Source: Nocardioides luteus (GTDB lineage: Bacteria; Actinomycetota; Actinomycetes; Propionibacteriales; Nocardioidaceae). From it: DNA of 64,000 nt. Below, piece by piece: positions 38,521 to 46,488 of the stretch. The DNA lies in the NCBI RefSeq assembly GCF_014648595.1, contig NZ_BMRK01000017.1, positions 18,038 to 82,037 on the forward strand. Reading direction: 5' to 3'. Position 1 is the first letter of the stretch. Every line of letters begins with the position of its first letter. A model generated the notes under the pieces. The model ran no database searches and was not told the origin of the DNA. It saw only the letters and a list, made by a program, of their open reading frames with translations. The translations under genes were made by a program, and so were the position numbers.

Positions 38521-38629
38521 GAGACGTCTCTTCTGTCGGCCGAGAAGTCACTTACGCAGATCGAGTCGTCACCACTGGTGACGACTCGATCTGCATTTCT
38601 GCCGTCTCGGCCGACAGAAGTGACGCCTC
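38521..38629. repeat. Dyad-symmetric phased repeat array, 21-bp period, with central palindrome
   Basis: Units begin at 38521, 38542 and 38563, and inverted units end at 38587, 38608 and 38629; the period is 21 bp with the common centre 38575. The outer units follow GAGNNGTCACTTCTGTCGG, a different tail from the 12.4 and 58.1 kb arrays but with the same GAGNNGTCA head. The centre (38556-38594) is a perfect 39-bp palindrome with one unpaired base. It lies between the stop codons of convergent genes. Confidence 0.85.
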
Positions 38630-38638
38630 GGCGGGGTG

Positions 38639-39154
38639 TCAGGGGCGGGGGTAGCCGCGGCGTACGGCTCGGTCCAGGATGCCGAGCGTGGCGCGGATGG
38701 ACTTCTGGTCGATGACCGGGAAGATCGGCTTCCACTCGGGGAGGGCGGTGGACCAGTCGCAGTACGAGGTGACGCGGGTGTCGCCGGAGTCGAGCTGCTC
38801 CAGCGCGTAGCCGAAGCGGTGGCCGATGGGCGGCTTGATGGTGCCGTCGATGGTCCACTCGATCGCGCGAGCCGGCTCGAGGCGGGTGATGATCACGGTG
38901 ACGTCGTACTTGCCCATCGGGTAGTCGCCGAGGGCCTCGCGGTCCATGTGCACGACGAAGCGGTCGCCGACCGCGCTGACCGGGATGCCCTCGGCCGACT
39001 GGAGCATCCCGGAGGCGTCGATGGCGACGTGGCCGTCGGGGTCGGTGAGCACGGCGAAGATGTCGGCGGGGGAGGCGGGGATGATGCGCTCGGCCTCGAT
39101 GCGCTCGGCGGTCGGTGTCGTGTCTTGGGGCGGGGTCTGGGTCTGGTCGGTCAC
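38639..39154 (-). CDS. SRPBCC-family protein
   Basis: 171 residues starting at a GTG. After a Thr/Gln-rich leader comes a START/polyketide-cyclase-like fold: AERIIPASPADIFAVLTDPD near 25-45, the GDRFVVHM strand and the C-terminal helix (IRATLGILDRAVRRGY). Such proteins bind hydrophobic ligands; the ligand is unknown. The start is uncertain: TAGATT lies 8 bases before this GTG, and an in-frame ATG seven codons upstream is possible. It stands between the two multi-module dehydrogenase genes, divergent from the second. Confidence 0.8.
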   Translation of the reverse strand: MTDQTQTPPQDTTPTAERIEAERIIPASPADIFAVLTDPDGHVAIDASGMLQSAEGIPVSAVGDRFVVHMDREALGDYPMGKYDVTVIITRLEPARAIEWTIDGTIKPPIGHRFGYALEQLDSGDTRVTSYCDWSTALPEWKPIFPVIDQKSIRATLGILDRAVRRGYPRP

Positions 39155-39214
39155 GGCGGCTGAATCTAGCGGCATCCGGGCGTGTCCAGGAGGGCATCGT
39201 GGCAGGATGCCAGC

Positions 39215-40993
39215 ATGAGTGAACGCGCCATCGAGACAGTCGGAGTCGTCGGCCTGGGCACCATGGGTGCGGGGATCGCCGAGGTGTTCGCCCGCAACGG
39301 GTTCACCGTCGTCGGGGTCGAGCGCGACGACGACGGCCTCGAGCGCGGCAAGGAGCACCTGGCCCACTCGACCGGCCGTGCGGTCAAGCGCGGCAAGCTC
39401 AGCGAGGAGGAGCAGGAGGCGCTGCTCGGCCGGATCTCCTTCGCCACCGACCTGACCGCGCTCAAGGACGTCGACATGGTCGTCGAGGCGGTCGTGGAGT
39501 CGCTGGACCTGAAGAAGACGATCCTTTCCAGCCTCGACGACATCGTGGCGCCCGAGACCATCCTGGCGACCAACACTTCCTCGTTGTCGGTCACCGAGAT
39601 CTCGACCGCGTCCAAGCACCCCGGGCGCGTCGTCGGCGTGCACTTCTTCAACCCGGCGCCGGTGCAGAAATTCGTCGAGATCGTACGCACCGTGGTGACC
39701 GAGCCCGACGTGCTCGACGACGCCCGCGAGGTCGTCGGCAAGCTCGGCAAGTCACCGGTGGTCTGCGGCGACCGGGCGGGCTTCATCGCCAACGCGCTGC
39801 TCTTCGGCTACCTCAACCACGCCGTCTCGATGTTCGAGGGCCGCTATGCCACCCGCGAGGACATCGACACCGCGATGCGGCTGGGCTGCGGCTACCCGAT
39901 GGGGCCGCTCGCGCTGCTCGACCTGATCGGTCTGGACACCTCCTACGAGATCCTCGACACGATGTACCGGCAGGGTCGCGACCGGCTCCACGCGCCGAGC
40001 CCGATCCTCAAACAGATGGTCACCGCCGGGATGCTCGGGCGGAAGTCGGGCCGCGGCTTCTACACCTACGAGGCGCCCGACTCACCGGTCGTGGTGCCCG
40101 ACGCGCTCACCCCGAGCGCCGACGCCACCCACGAGTTGCGCCGCCCGATCCGGAAGGTCGGCGTCGTCGGCACCGGCACGATGGCCTCCGGCATCGTGGA
40201 GGTCTTCGCCAAGGGCGGCTACGACGTGACGTACGTCGGGCGGAGCCAGGACAAGGTCGACGCCGTCGCGGCGCGGATCACCAAGAGCCTCGACAAGGCG
40301 ATCGGACGCGGCAAGCTGGAGGAGTCGGCCAAGCCGGAGATCCTCGGCCGGCTGACCGGCACCACCTCCCTGGACGACCTCGCCGACGTGGACATCGTGG
40401 TGGAGGCGATCGCCGAGGACCTCGGCATCAAGACCACGCTCTTCGAGAACCTCGACGACATCTGCAAGCCCGGCGCGATCCTGGCCACGACGACGTCGAG
40501 CCTCCCTGTCATCGAGCTGGCCCGGGTGACCAAGCGGCCTGCCGACGTCGTCGGGATGCACTTCTTCAACCCCGCCCCGGTGATGAAGCTGGTCGAGGTC
40601 GTCTCCACGGTCACCACCGACGAAGAGGTCGCCGAGACGGTCCGGGCGCTGTGCGCCGACGTCGGCAAGTCCCCGGTCTCGTGCGGTGACCGCGCCGGGT
40701 TCATCGTCAACGCGCTGCTCTTCCCCTACCTCAACGACGCGGTCAAGATGCTCGAGGGCCACTACGCGACCGCCGACGACATCGACACCGCGATGAAGCT
40801 CGGCTGCGCGCTGCCGATGGGGCCGTTCGAGCTCCTCGACGTGGTCGGCAACGACGTCTCGCTCGCCATCGAGCGCGAGCTCTACCTCGAGTTCCGCGAG
40901 CCGGGCTTCGCGCCCGCGCCGCTGCTGGAGCATCTGGTCACTGCCGGCTACCTCGGTCGCAAGACCGGCAAGGGGTTCCGCGACTACTCCTGA
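39215..40993 (+). CDS. Tandem two-module 3-hydroxyacyl-CoA dehydrogenase
   Basis: 592 residues made of two complete 3-hydroxyacyl-CoA dehydrogenase modules in tandem. Module 1 (about 1-288) has GVVGLGTMGAGI and HFFNPAPVQKFVE; module 2 (about 310-592) has GVVGTGTMASGI and HFFNPAPVMKLVE. Each has its own C-terminal domain ending in GRKSGRGFYTY or GRKTGKGFRDY. A single family member is about 285 residues, so this is an internal duplication or fusion. Module 2 is closer to the neighbouring 1.5-module protein than to module 1. The ATG has CAGGAT 6 bases upstream and no strong ribosome binding site. Role: 3-hydroxybutyryl- or longer-chain acyl-CoA oxidoreduction. Confidence 0.9.
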   Translation: MSERAIETVGVVGLGTMGAGIAEVFARNGFTVVGVERDDDGLERGKEHLAHSTGRAVKRGKLSEEEQEALLGRISFATDLTALKDVDMVVEAVVESLDLKKTILSSLDDIVAPETILATNTSSLSVTEISTASKHPGRVVGVHFFNPAPVQKFVEIVRTVVTEPDVLDDAREVVGKLGKSPVVCGDRAGFIANALLFGYLNHAVSMFEGRYATREDIDTAMRLGCGYPMGPLALLDLIGLDTSYEILDTMYRQGRDRLHAPSPILKQMVTAGMLGRKSGRGFYTYEAPDSPVVVPDALTPSADATHELRRPIRKVGVVGTGTMASGIVEVFAKGGYDVTYVGRSQDKVDAVAARITKSLDKAIGRGKLEESAKPEILGRLTGTTSLDDLADVDIVVEAIAEDLGIKTTLFENLDDICKPGAILATTTSSLPVIELARVTKRPADVVGMHFFNPAPVMKLVEVVSTVTTDEEVAETVRALCADVGKSPVSCGDRAGFIVNALLFPYLNDAVKMLEGHYATADDIDTAMKLGCALPMGPFELLDVVGNDVSLAIERELYLEFREPGFAPAPLLEHLVTAGYLGRKTGKGFRDYS

Positions 40994-41032
40994 GCCGAAT
41001 CCCGAGCAGAACGGGCTCGACCAGCAGGTCAG

Positions 41033-41038
41033 TACGCT
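41033..41038 (+). promoter_or_regulatory. -10 box of leaderless gene at 41045
   Basis: TACGCT ends 6 bases before the GTG, and no Shine-Dalgarno sequence is seen. Confidence 0.45.
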
Positions 41039-41044
41039 GAAGAC

Positions 41045-41833
41045 GTGGGACTTCTGATCGCACTTCTCATCGTCGTCGCGGTGATCGGGACCGTGGTAGT
41101 GACCAACAAGCGCTCGCAGGCGCGAGCGCTGGAACGGCAGCGCGCTGAGCTCGAGCCGGTCAAGCAGCTCGCCTTCGAGGACGTCACCGCGTTCGGTGAG
41201 GAGCTGCAGAAGCTCGACCTCGACATGGCCGGCAAGGAGCTCGACGAGGGCGCCAACGCCGACTATCAGCGTGCGCTGGACGAGTACGAGACGGCCAAGC
41301 GCACCGTCGACAAGATGACCGCTCCCGAGGACGTCAAGAAGATCACGACGATCGTCGAGGACGGCCGCTACGCGATCGCGTGCGTCGAGGCGCGGGTCGC
41401 CGGCGAGCCGCTTCCCAAGCGCCGCCCGCCGTGCTTCTTCGACCCCCGCCACGGGCTCTCGGTCGAGGACGTGGCCTGGGCGCCGCCGGGCGGCACCACC
41501 CGCGACGTACCCGCCTGTGCGCTCGACGCCGAGCGGGTCAAGGTCGGGGCCGAGCCCGACACCCGCAAGGTGATGGTCGGCAACGAGCGCGTTCCCTACT
41601 GGCAGGGCGGCCCTGCGTACCGTCCCTACGCCGCCGGCTACTTCGGCGCCTTCTCGCCGATGGACTGGATGTTCGCCGGCCTGATGTTCAGCGCGTTCGG
41701 CGGCTTCGACGCCTTCGGTGAGATCGGCGAGGGCATGGGCGAGGCGATCGGCGGCATCGGCGAGGGGATCGGCGACGCGTTCGGCGGGATCGGCGACGGC
41801 ATCGGCGACTTCTTCGACGGCTTCGACTTCTAG
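41045..41833 (+). CDS. Membrane-anchored protein of unknown function
   Basis: 262 residues. The N-terminus is a membrane helix (VGLLIALLIVVAVIGTVVV) followed by basic residues and a helical, possibly coiled-coil region (about 25-100). The middle contains PPCFFDPRHGLSVEDVAWAP and a second cysteine (VPACALDAERV), so an intramolecular disulfide is possible if the domain is outside. The C-terminal 60 residues are hydrophobic and Gly-rich, with repeats of the type GEGMGEAIGGIGEGIGDAF. I do not recognise a family. The start is a GTG with a -10 box 6 bases upstream. Confidence 0.72.
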   Translation: MGLLIALLIVVAVIGTVVVTNKRSQARALERQRAELEPVKQLAFEDVTAFGEELQKLDLDMAGKELDEGANADYQRALDEYETAKRTVDKMTAPEDVKKITTIVEDGRYAIACVEARVAGEPLPKRRPPCFFDPRHGLSVEDVAWAPPGGTTRDVPACALDAERVKVGAEPDTRKVMVGNERVPYWQGGPAYRPYAAGYFGAFSPMDWMFAGLMFSAFGGFDAFGEIGEGMGEAIGGIGEGIGDAFGGIGDGIGDFFDGFDF

Positions 41834-41847
41834 ATCACCGGCTCCCG

Positions 41848-41853
41848 TACGCT
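41848..41853 (+). promoter_or_regulatory. -10 box of leaderless hydrolase gene
   Basis: TACGCT ends 6 bases before the GTG at 41860, identical in sequence and spacing to the box before the preceding gene. Confidence 0.45.
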
Positions 41854-41859
41854 TTCCAG

Positions 41860-42651
41860 GTGTCATCACTCCATACGCTCGAGCTCGGTGAGAGCGGCAG
41901 CCGGGTCGTCTTCCTGCACGGACTCTTCGGCCAGGGCCGCAACTGGAACACGCTCGGCAAGCAGCTGGCCGACAAGCACCGCGTCACCCTGGTCGACCTG
42001 CCCCATCACGGCCGCTCACCGCACCCGGACTCCTTCGACTACCTCGAGATGACCGCAGCCGTCGCCGAGCTGCTCTCCACTGGTGACGGGGCCGGCGACC
42101 CGGCCACCGTCGTCGGTCACTCGATGGGCGGCAAGGTCGCGATGTTGCTCGCGATCACCCGCCCCGAGCTGGTCGAGAAGCTCGTCGTCGCCGACATGTC
42201 GCCGGTCGTCTACGAGCGGGTCGGCGGCTTCAGCACCTATGTCGAGGCGATGCAGAGCATCGACCTGGACAGCATCACCCGGCGTGAGGAGGCGGACGCC
42301 GCGATGCGGGAGGCGGTGCCCGACGCCACCATCCGCGGCTTCCTGCTGCAGAACCTGCGCCGCGACGGCGACGGCTGGCGCTGGGCGATGAACCTCCCCG
42401 TGCTCGGCCGTGATCTCGAGCGCATCGGCGACTGGCCGGCCGACGAGCTGAAGGCCTACGAGCCGTACGACGGGCCCGTGCTGTGGCTCGCGGGGGAGCG
42501 GTCGAACTACGTCACCGACGAGTATGCGCCGGCGATGAAGGAGTGGTTCCCGCGCTACCGCAAGGTGACGATCAAGGGTGCCGGCCACTGGGTCCACTCC
42601 GAGAAGCCGGAGACCTTCATGGCGGCGCTGCGTCAGTTTCTCGGCGACTGA
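41860..42651 (+). CDS. Alpha/beta hydrolase
   Basis: 263-residue alpha/beta-fold hydrolase. The oxyanion-side motif HGLFGQGRNW is near residue 20, the nucleophile serine lies in VGHSMGGK near 86-93, and the catalytic histidine is in GAGHWVHSEKPE near 246. The order resembles YbfF/esterase-type enzymes; the substrate is unknown. The GTG start is leaderless-like. Its 3' end overlaps the convergent TetR gene by 19 bases. Confidence 0.88.
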   Translation: MSSLHTLELGESGSRVVFLHGLFGQGRNWNTLGKQLADKHRVTLVDLPHHGRSPHPDSFDYLEMTAAVAELLSTGDGAGDPATVVGHSMGGKVAMLLAITRPELVEKLVVADMSPVVYERVGGFSTYVEAMQSIDLDSITRREEADAAMREAVPDATIRGFLLQNLRRDGDGWRWAMNLPVLGRDLERIGDWPADELKAYEPYDGPVLWLAGERSNYVTDEYAPAMKEWFPRYRKVTIKGAGHWVHSEKPETFMAALRQFLGD

Positions 42652-43274
42652 GTCTCGCGCGAGCACGGTCCGGCGAAGACGTCGCGCAGGCGAGCCTCGA
42701 TCGCGGCTGTTGCGTGATAGCGGAGGACGTCGTCGGGATCGATGAGGAGACGAAGGGTGAGGCCCTGGGTGAGCGCGAAGGCCGTCTCGCTCTCCAGCAG
42801 GCTGTCGGTCTCCGGCCAGACCTCCCCGCACTCGAACCCGTTCCGCACACCCTGCGCGATCCGGTCGCGGAGGCGGTGGTCGAAGGCGCGCTGGTGCTCG
42901 GCCAGGGTGGGATTGTCGAGCGCGAGGCCCACGAAGGCATGGCGTAGGTAGGCCTCGTCCCGCCGCGCGGGGGTCAGAGGCAGCAGCTCCAGCAGCCCCG
43001 CGCCGAGCATGTGCTCGATGCGGGCGTGGTCGCCCTCCGCCCGCGCGATCGCCCGGTCGACCCGGCGCTCGATGTCGGTCAGCAGGCGGCTCAGGGTGTC
43101 CGCGAGCAGCGACTCCTTGGAGTCGTAGTAGTGCTGCACGAGCCCAACCGAGACGCCTGCAGCCTTGGCCGTCTTCGCCACGGTCACCGAGCCGAGGCCG
43201 GACTCGAGTGCCAGGGCGCGTACGCCTGAGGTGATCTGGGCTCGACGGGCGTCGTGGTCGGCGATCCGGGGCAT
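42633..43274 (-). CDS. TetR-family transcriptional regulator
   Basis: 213 residues. The N-terminal TetR DNA-binding domain spans about 8-55, with the helix-turn-helix VTVAKTAKAAGVSVGLVQHYYDSKESL written in part here as KAAGVSVGLVQHYY. The C-terminal ligand-binding domain is divergent and helical (BetI-like layout). The ATG has TATCAT 6 bases upstream, giving a leaderless transcript. A perfect 24-bp palindrome in the spacer overlaps both this -10 box and that of the divergent serine hydrolase gene, so autorepression and repression of the neighbour are likely. Confidence 0.92.
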   Translation of the reverse strand: MPRIADHDARRAQITSGVRALALESGLGSVTVAKTAKAAGVSVGLVQHYYDSKESLLADTLSRLLTDIERRVDRAIARAEGDHARIEHMLGAGLLELLPLTPARRDEAYLRHAFVGLALDNPTLAEHQRAFDHRLRDRIAQGVRNGFECGEVWPETDSLLESETAFALTQGLTLRLLIDPDDVLRYHATAAIEARLRDVFAGPCSRETQSPRN

Positions 43275-43283
43275 ATTCAGATG

Positions 43284-43307
43284 ATAACCATATAGTCATA
43301 TGGTTAT
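43284..43307. promoter_or_regulatory. TetR operator (24-bp perfect palindrome)
   Basis: ATAACCATAT-AGTC-ATATGGTTAT is a perfect dyad midway between divergent genes. Its edges overlap TATCAT (minus strand, 43281-43286) and TATTGT (plus strand, 43305-43310), the -10 boxes of the TetR gene and the serine hydrolase gene, each 6 bases from its ATG. Confidence 0.8.
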
Positions 43308-43316
43308 TGTGTCGGC

Positions 43317-44726
43317 ATGCATCTTCTTCGCGTTCTGGTGGTCGGCTGGGCGGCCGCCGTGGTGGGTATGGCCACACCTGCGTCGTCCGGGGCAGTCGCC
43401 GGAGGAGAGGTGAGCAGCGACGTCGAGGCGTACGTCGAGAGCTGGCGCGAGGCCAACGGCGTGCCCGGAGCGGCGGTCGCGGTCATCGACGGCGAGGGGG
43501 TGGAGACGTACGTCTCGGGTGAGGACGGCGACGGCGACGCGGTCTCGCCCGAGACGCCGTTCTTGGTGGGGTCGATCGCCAAGACGTTCACCAGCAAGCT
43601 GGTCCTGGACCTCGCCGCGGAGGGTCGGATCAGCCTCGACGACCCGATCGGCAAGCATCTGCCCTCGGGCGATCTGCCGAGCACGACCGTACGTCAACTG
43701 CTCACCCACACGGCCGGCTTCACCGCAGCCGACGGCCTGGCGGTCTCCGAACGCTACGACAACGAGCCGGGCGCACTGCGCCGAGCCGTCGCCGATCTCG
43801 AGCACCACGGCACTCCGGGGGAGTACGCCTATAACAGTGCCGACTACCTCGTCCTGGGAGCGTTGGTCGAGGAGGTGACGGGTCGCCCGTTCGGCACCGT
43901 TGTCGACGAGTCGGTCTTCGCGTCGCTCGGCATGACGGCCACGACGGCCGAAGCCGACGGCGCCGAGTCCCTCCCGCCCGGCCATCGCCTGTGGTGGGGG
44001 AGGGCGCGCGCCTACGACCCCGGCTTCGACGAGTCCGGTGCACCGTACGGCTATGTGGCCTCCACCCTCGACGATCTCACCGCCTACGCCCAGGCTCTGC
44101 TGGCCGGCGAAGTCCTTCCCGTAGGGCTCGAGTCCGAGGCTTGGAAGATCCAGGAGGTCACCGGCACCAAGCGCGGCTACGGCTTCGGTTGGAGCATCGA
44201 CGACGGTGAACGCCGCCGTGTCCACCACACCGGAGCCACGCCTGGCTACTTCGCTCACGTCTCGCTGATACCCGATGACGATCGCGCCGTGATCGTCCTG
44301 GCCAACTCCTACGCCGAGAGCCGCGCCCCGAGCCTCACCGCCGCAGCCGTAGACATCGACGAGATCGCCCGTGGTGGTTCTGCAGACGTCGAGCCAGGCG
44401 ACCCGCTCCTCTCGTCAGCTCCCTGGGCCTTGGTCGGGCTGGCCTCGGTCGGTGCGGTTCTCGCACTGGTCGCTCGTCGCCGTCCTCGCTCGACGTGGCT
44501 CCGCCGGGCCGGGGCGGTGGTGGCTGCCGTGCTCGCGGCGGCCCTGACGTTGCTACTGGTCTTGTTCGGCGGATCGCTCCGATTCGTGATCACCTGGCTG
44601 CCCGATCTCGCGGTCGGGATTGCGGTGAGCTGCGCAACGATGCTCGTGGCGGCAGCATCGTTTGCTGCTCGCCCGCGACCTTCTTCGCGGGCGCAGAGTC
44701 GTCGGGATCAGGCCGCGAGGCTGTAG
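43317..44726 (+). CDS. Membrane-bound serine beta-lactamase-like hydrolase
   Basis: 469 residues: a signal peptide or anchor (about 1-28), a class C beta-lactamase/PBP4*-type domain (about 35-340) and three C-terminal membrane helices (about 365-455). Active-site motifs are SIAK (VGSIAKTFTSKL, the SxxK), YNS (YAYNSADYL) and HTG (VHHTGATPGY). Substrates of this group range from D-amino peptides to esters, so no drug-resistance role is implied. It is divergent from the TetR gene and shares its operator; TATTGT lies 6 bases before the ATG. Its 3' end overlaps the convergent DUF222 gene by 19 bases. Confidence 0.88.
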   Translation: MHLLRVLVVGWAAAVVGMATPASSGAVAGGEVSSDVEAYVESWREANGVPGAAVAVIDGEGVETYVSGEDGDGDAVSPETPFLVGSIAKTFTSKLVLDLAAEGRISLDDPIGKHLPSGDLPSTTVRQLLTHTAGFTAADGLAVSERYDNEPGALRRAVADLEHHGTPGEYAYNSADYLVLGALVEEVTGRPFGTVVDESVFASLGMTATTAEADGAESLPPGHRLWWGRARAYDPGFDESGAPYGYVASTLDDLTAYAQALLAGEVLPVGLESEAWKIQEVTGTKRGYGFGWSIDDGERRRVHHTGATPGYFAHVSLIPDDDRAVIVLANSYAESRAPSLTAAAVDIDEIARGGSADVEPGDPLLSSAPWALVGLASVGAVLALVARRRPRSTWLRRAGAVVAAVLAAALTLLLVLFGGSLRFVITWLPDLAVGIAVSCATMLVAAASFAARPRPSSRAQSRRDQAARL

Positions 44727-46000
44727 TCGAGGAGCATGTCGCGGAGCCTGATCTCTGCCGGCGAGAGCGGTGGTGGGCCTGGTCGCCAGGTGTCTGGTGG
44801 TGGGCTGGTGTATTCATGGCCTGTCGGGGTGATGGTGGTGATGCTGCCGTCCGGGCTCGGCCGTGATCGCCAACCCCTCGAATCCTTGGCCTGGTTGCAT
44901 CTCTCGCACAGGCCTTGAAGGTTGTCGACCGCTGTGTTGCCGCCGTCTGCGTAGCGTTCGATGTGGTCGATGTTGCGGATCGGAGCGTCGCAGCCGTTGG
45001 TGCGGCAGATGCCTTCATCGCGGGTGGCGATGAACTCGGCCAGCCCGTCGGGCGCCTTCCTCGATCGTGACTCCATGGCGATGAGTCGGCCTGCGGGGTC
45101 GGTGAGCAGGCGGCGCACGAAGATCTCGACGTCGGTGAGATTCTCGCGCGCCCAGGCCTCGGGGACGGGGCCGTAGCCCTCGACGATGGCGGGCTGGTCG
45201 GCGTTGTTGGTGAGCGAGTTGGCGGTCATGACGATCTTGACCTCGGTCTTCGGTTTCGCGCCGGTCTCGCGGCCGGTGACGCGGTTGACGAGGGTGTCGG
45301 CCATGACCTGGCCTCGGGTGCGCGGGTCGCCGGCGGCTTGGGCGGCCTTGGCTGCTTGATCGAGGGCGGCGAAGACGGCGACGCCGTCCTTGACGGGGAG
45401 TAGTGCTCCGAGCCAGGTCATCGTGTCGGATGCGGGCCGCAGGCTGACCCGCCGGTCCTTCTCCGCGCTCGCTGCGCGAGCCACGACAGATTCTTGGTCG
45501 AGGGCGATGGCAAGTTTCTTGGCGGCGTTCTCGAGCTGCCGCAGGCCCATCGTCACGACCCTCGGTGCACCGCCGTCGGGCGTGCGTGCGCAGAGCTCGT
45601 GGTCGATGATCCGGCGATCCTGAAGCGAGAGGCATGCGGTCTCGCGGGCGAGGATGGTGGCCTGCCATTGAGAGAACAAGCCTGCCTTCATCAGCGCGAA
45701 GGCGTGCGGCATCTCGCCGATAAGGATCTTCGCCAGTCCCAGTAGTTTCGCTCCCTTGGCCGGCGAGACGCGCCGGGCGAGGGCGATCTGGGAGGCGACA
45801 CCGTCACCGACCTTGCGGGCAGGGACACCGGCATCGAGGTGCCGCGTCCGGGTCGCTTCCTGGAGGCGTACTGCTGCCTCGGCTTGGATCGCCTCGGCCC
45901 GGCATTTCAGTTTTTCGAGACCGCTGATCCAGTCGATCAGCTCTGCCTCGGACGCACCTGGTGGTGGTCCGGTGAGGAGCTGGTCGGGGGTCTCGTTCAT
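44708..46000 (-). CDS. DUF222 / HNH endonuclease (13E12-repeat type)
   Basis: 430 residues with an N-terminal DUF222 domain (helical, about 15-300) and a C-terminal HNH nuclease: CRTNGCDAPIRNIDHIERYA, then GGNTAVDNLQGLCERCNQAK (about 335-380), with the metal-binding histidine and the second CxxC-like pair intact. The family is multicopy in actinobacterial genomes and includes the REP13E12 proteins of mycobacteria; its role is unresolved. I chose the ATG giving MNETPDQLL because TATAAT ends exactly 7 bases before it; another ATG three codons upstream overlaps that box. Next to it lies a cluster of short repeats. Confidence 0.9.
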   Translation of the reverse strand: MNETPDQLLTGPPPGASEAELIDWISGLEKLKCRAEAIQAEAAVRLQEATRTRHLDAGVPARKVGDGVASQIALARRVSPAKGAKLLGLAKILIGEMPHAFALMKAGLFSQWQATILARETACLSLQDRRIIDHELCARTPDGGAPRVVTMGLRQLENAAKKLAIALDQESVVARAASAEKDRRVSLRPASDTMTWLGALLPVKDGVAVFAALDQAAKAAQAAGDPRTRGQVMADTLVNRVTGRETGAKPKTEVKIVMTANSLTNNADQPAIVEGYGPVPEAWARENLTDVEIFVRRLLTDPAGRLIAMESRSRKAPDGLAEFIATRDEGICRTNGCDAPIRNIDHIERYADGGNTAVDNLQGLCERCNQAKDSRGWRSRPSPDGSITTITPTGHEYTSPPPDTWRPGPPPLSPAEIRLRDMLLDYSLAA

Positions 46001-46007
46001 GCGTTTC

Positions 46008-46013
46008 ATTATA
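46008..46013 (-). promoter_or_regulatory. Consensus TATAAT -10 box of the DUF222 gene
   Basis: TATAAT on the minus strand ends 7 bases before the ATG at 46000, which sets the start and predicts a leaderless mRNA. A perfect TATAAT is unusual in this GC-rich sequence. Confidence 0.55.
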
Positions 46014-46090
46014 TGCGAACTCGGGTGGCGATGCTACCTATTTTCCCTGGTCAGCCCTCTTTTTAGCGCCATCTGACTGTTGTTCAGGGG

Positions 46091-46474
46091 GTGGTCTCGA
46101 CAAGCTCGACCTCCGGTGTCCGGGGCTCAGAGTGGTCGTGCGAGGCACGGACTGTGTTGGTCTCGACACGCCTTCGCCTTGCGGCTCCGGCGGCTCGACC
46201 AGCGGGGACGAGGGGTCCCTGCCCCAATCAACGCCGGCTCTTTCGGAGCCCCATGAGCCCGCGCCACACCTCTCGCCGCCGCCCCGATATTGGCAGGGAC
46301 ACTGGGAGATCGGGTCGGCGGCGAAGCTGGGAACGGAAAACACGGTCGCTGACCGATGTCCGCACGCAGGGTGGTCTCGACAAGCTCGACCACCGGGGCT
46401 AGGTCTCGACAGGCTCGACCTCCGGTGGGTCGGTGTGTCCGCGAAGGGGGTCTCGACAAGCTCGACCACCGAGG
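46091..46474. repeat. Cluster of five GGTCTCGACAAGCTCGACC repeats
   Basis: Copies lie at 46091-46116, 46159-46208 (a long variant with a GC-rich insert between GGTCTCGACAC and GGCTCGACC), 46371-46396, 46402-46425 and 46449-46474, all in one orientation and most followed by TCCGG or ACCGG. This dispersed repeat is common in actinobacterial genomes and is REP-like. The cluster occupies the spacer of about 490 bases between the DUF222 promoter and the response-regulator stop; I see no gene in it. Confidence 0.75.
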
Positions 46475-46488
46475 CTCGACCACAGAAC

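Noticed and set aside
43317-44726. Beta-lactam resistance gene
   Set aside because: SxxK, YxN and HTG motifs are shared with many esterases and D-amino peptidases; the three C-terminal membrane helices argue for another role.
44708-46000. Transposase or IS element at the DUF222-HNH gene
   Set aside because: No terminal inverted repeats or target duplications are seen, and the product is a DUF222-HNH protein with a normal promoter.
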